Below, one piece after another: positions 61,796 through 64,000 of a stretch of DNA of 64,000 nt. The notes below the pieces were generated by a model, which saw nothing but the letters and a program-made list of their open reading frames with translations, searched no databases and was not told where the DNA came from. Made by a program: the position numbers and the translations under genes. Position 1 is the first letter of the stretch, and every line of letters starts with the position of its first letter. This stretch comes from Prevotella melaninogenica (GTDB lineage Bacteria > Bacteroidota > Bacteroidia > Bacteroidales > Bacteroidaceae): contig NZ_CP072347.1 of assembly GCF_018127925.1 (NCBI RefSeq), positions 1,304,501 through 1,368,500 of the forward strand. Direction: 5' to 3'.

Positions 61796-64000
61796 ATGAT
61801 TAAGTCTAAACTTAGTATTGCCCTTTTAATGGCGGCATCTTTGCCTATAGGAATGCAAGCTAACAACATTATCGAAAGCGGAGATACTTCCCGTGTCTAT
61901 GATATTGACGAAGTTGTCGTCATAGACCAACCAAAGGAGGCTTTCCGTCTGCGCCAGCAACCATTGAGCAGCACTTCTTTCAATGGTGATTTGATTCGTA
62001 GTCTCAATGTGCAGGATGTTCGTAATCTCTCTGTGTTTGTCCCATCATTCTCTATGCCTGAGTACGGAAGCCGTTACACATCTTCTATATATATGCGCGG
62101 TATCGGCTCACGTGTCTACTCACCAGCCGTGGGTATTTATGTAGATGGTATGCCAATCTTAAGCAAGAGTGCGTTTAATTTCCACACATATGATATCGAC
62201 CGCATCGACGTTCTTCATGGTCCGCAGGGTACACTTTATGGTATGAATACCGAAGGTGGACTGATTCGATTCTATAGTCGTAACCCCTTCCAATATCAAG
62301 GAACGGATGTAAAACTCTCGATTGGTACAAAACTGCATCGTCAGATTGAGGCAAGTCATTATGAGAAACTGAATGATAAGATGGCATTCTCGGTAGCTGG
62401 CTTCTATGGAGGACAAAATGGATTCTTCCGTAATCAATATGATGGCTCACATGCCGACCTTATCAATGAGTTTGGTGGTAAGGGCCGTTTCCTTTGGCGT
62501 CCAACAGACAGACTTAACTTTGACTTCATTACTGACTATCAATATACTCGTCAGAATGGCTTTCCATATGGTCAGGTGGTGACAGAAGACGAACTATCTT
62601 CTGCCACAATCACCTCACCGCTTTATGGATTGAAGGCTGGCACGCAATCGCCTAACCAAAATCGTCAAGGCAATTACCGCCGTAATATCATCAATACAGG
62701 ACTGGGTATTAAATATGCAGGAAACGGATTTGATATCAATTCGATGACTTCTTGGCAGTTCCTCCGTGACTATATGCTCATGGATATAGACTATCGTCCG
62801 CAGGACTTCATGCACCTTACACAGCGTCAATTAGGGAATACGTTGACAGAGGAACTTTCTATCAAGAGCCGTAATAATAGCAAGTGGCATTGGACCTTCG
62901 GTGCTTTTGGTTCTTATCAGTGGTTGAAGACGACGGCTCCTGTTTATTTCGATCAAGACATGAACAGCTACCTGTCTAAGAAGATTACCGACTATGCTTA
63001 TAATGGTATGCTCAATGCAATGGCAAGGGGTATGGCACAGAGATTGATTGCAGGTGGAATGTCAGAGGAACTTGCCAACAAAACGGCACGTGCAAGCACG
63101 GCTGCAGCAATTGCTGCGGCAGGTGGTGTCAATATAAATATGACAATGGACCCTGTTCCGGGTATCTTCCGTACGCCAACCCTCAACTTAGGTGTTTACC
63201 ATGAGAGTAATATTGAGCTTACTGATCGCTTGATGGCAACCTTGGGTTTACGCTATGATTATTCGCGCGTAAGCATTGACTATGAGACATCTGCACGTGT
63301 AGCATTGCAGGAAAGTGTGATGGGCATAACCATTAATCCTGTTATTACTTCAGCATTGAAGCATAGTGAGCATGATAATTTCAAACAGTTCCTTCCAAAA
63401 CTTGGTTTGACTTATCGTCTTCAGGATGGTAGCAATGTCTATGCGACATGGTCAAAGGGCTATCGTGCAGGCGGTTATAACTTTGAGATGTTCTCTGATG
63501 TACTTCAGACTGAGACCTCACAAGCAGCCAATAAGGCACGTGCTGATGTGGATATTGCACATGATGAGGCTTACTATGAGCGCATTGCAAAGACAATCGA
63601 ATATAAGCCAGAGACAAGCTGGAACTATGAGGTGGGAGCGCATCTCAATCTCTTAAACAACCAACTTCATCTTGACCTCGCTGCTTATTATATGCAGATT
63701 CGCAATCAGCAACTCTCTGTAATGGCTGGCAACTATGGTTTCGGACGTGTGATGACAAATGCAGGCCGCAGTCATTCTTGTGGTTTGGAGGCAACACTCC
63801 GTGGTGTAGCCTTGGACAACAAACTGACTTATGGTCTTAACTATGGCTTTACAAGTGCTCAGTTTGATGAGTATAAGGACTCTATCGCAGGAGTAGGAAC
63901 AGTTGATTATAAGGATAAGCGTGTTCCTTTCGTGCCACAGCATACACTGGGTGCCAATGCTGATTATCGTATAGACGTTGACCCTGCAGCCTTGCTTGAC
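61796..64000 (+). CDS. TonB-dependent receptor, siderophore/vitamin type (3' end outside window)
   Basis: The frame is open from the ATG at 61796 to the last base, 735 codons, with no stop seen. The signal peptide is MIKSKLSIALLMAASLPIG followed by MQA. A TonB box-like DIDEVVVID precedes the plug domain: LNVQDVRNLSVFVPSFSMPEYG, SSIYMRGIGSRVYSPAVGIYVDG, and IDVLHGPQGTLYGMNTEGG. The barrel begins near residue 165; WSKGYRAGGYNFEMF is a typical late-barrel motif. There is no carboxypeptidase-like N-domain and no SusD partner before it, so this is a classic TonB receptor for iron complexes or similar ligands; the substrate is unknown. Confidence 0.93.
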   Translation, partial: MIKSKLSIALLMAASLPIGMQANNIIESGDTSRVYDIDEVVVIDQPKEAFRLRQQPLSSTSFNGDLIRSLNVQDVRNLSVFVPSFSMPEYGSRYTSSIYMRGIGSRVYSPAVGIYVDGMPILSKSAFNFHTYDIDRIDVLHGPQGTLYGMNTEGGLIRFYSRNPFQYQGTDVKLSIGTKLHRQIEASHYEKLNDKMAFSVAGFYGGQNGFFRNQYDGSHADLINEFGGKGRFLWRPTDRLNFDFITDYQYTRQNGFPYGQVVTEDELSSATITSPLYGLKAGTQSPNQNRQGNYRRNIINTGLGIKYAGNGFDINSMTSWQFLRDYMLMDIDYRPQDFMHLTQRQLGNTLTEELSIKSRNNSKWHWTFGAFGSYQWLKTTAPVYFDQDMNSYLSKKITDYAYNGMLNAMARGMAQRLIAGGMSEELANKTARASTAAAIAAAGGVNINMTMDPVPGIFRTPTLNLGVYHESNIELTDRLMATLGLRYDYSRVSIDYETSARVALQESVMGITINPVITSALKHSEHDNFKQFLPKLGLTYRLQDGSNVYATWSKGYRAGGYNFEMFSDVLQTETSQAANKARADVDIAHDEAYYERIAKTIEYKPETSWNYEVGAHLNLLNNQLHLDLAAYYMQIRNQQLSVMAGNYGFGRVMTNAGRSHSCGLEATLRGVALDNKLTYGLNYGFTSAQFDEYKDSIAGVGTVDYKDKRVPFVPQHTLGANADYRIDVDPAALLD

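Overview
The window reads as chromosome of a Bacteroidota bacterium, most probably a Prevotella-like member of the Bacteroidales. The reasons are promoters of the form TTTG-N19/20-TAnnTTTG, almost no Shine-Dalgarno sequences, a long type II-C Cas9, a GLPGLI/TonB-receptor pair, fimbrillin-type lipoproteins, DUF4296, HU-like proteins with low-complexity tails, and many AT-rich intergenic repeats. I saw no tRNA, rRNA or prophage.

Layout. 1-7466: a type II-C CRISPR-Cas locus, with the array (22 full 47-bp repeats, running off the left edge) on +, cas2, cas1 and cas9 on -, and a compact tracrRNA divergent from cas9. 7.5-18.4 kb: a DUF417 membrane protein, a large membrane-spanning propeller protein, a phosphate-acquisition group (class A acid phosphatase, OprP-like porin, histidine acid phosphatase), a DKNYY lipoprotein, a flavin reductase and a Fur-family regulator. 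18.5-21.7 kb: cassette A, with a dinucleotide repeat in a leader, a small ORF, a fimbrillin lipoprotein and an HU-like protein. 22.4-24.5 kb: an RloA/RloB (AbiL-like) defence pair. 24.8-32.6 kb: ileS with a swapped GIHH signature, a cysteine-free DksA-like protein, lspA, a DUF4296 lipoprotein, a small protein and an M23 peptidase. 32.6-44.4 kb: a C69 dipeptidase, GLPGLI plus TonB receptor, an EF-G2 paralogue, a HemW-like radical SAM protein and uraA. 44.6-46.7 kb: an IS4-superfamily insertion sequence sitting in the 5' leader of a serpin gene. 48.6-53.0 kb: an ABC-F ATPase with a possible leader peptide, and an M13 peptidase. 53.2-56.5 kb: cassette B, a paralogue of cassette A. 56.9-64 kb: metA (Glu111, acetyl type), a U32/RlhA-like protein, a zinc-ribbon membrane protein and a TonB receptor that runs off the right edge.

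The strongest candidate for an undescribed system is the pair of cassettes A and B. In each, a promoter leads into a short ORF carrying a dinucleotide repeat, (AC)21 in A and (CT)18 in B. A conserved intrinsic terminator follows, then a ~67-69 aa peptide gene, a fimbrillin-like surface lipoprotein, a 22-bp-period palindrome array and an HU-like gene. In both copies only one of the three frames leaving the repeat stays open through the terminator, and both copies are currently out of that frame by the same amount (minus one or plus two units would restore it). This suggests phase-variable attenuation. The repeats also begin exactly where the -7 box of a second promoter would lie, so a purely transcriptional switch is an alternative.

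Other notable patterns: five intergenic palindrome arrays share an exact 22-bp period although their core sequences differ; repeat elements are inserted in frame inside HemW, ABC-F and RlhA-like coding sequences; and several CRISPR spacers are synonymous variants of the same short peptide-coding segments, showing repeated acquisition against related targets.
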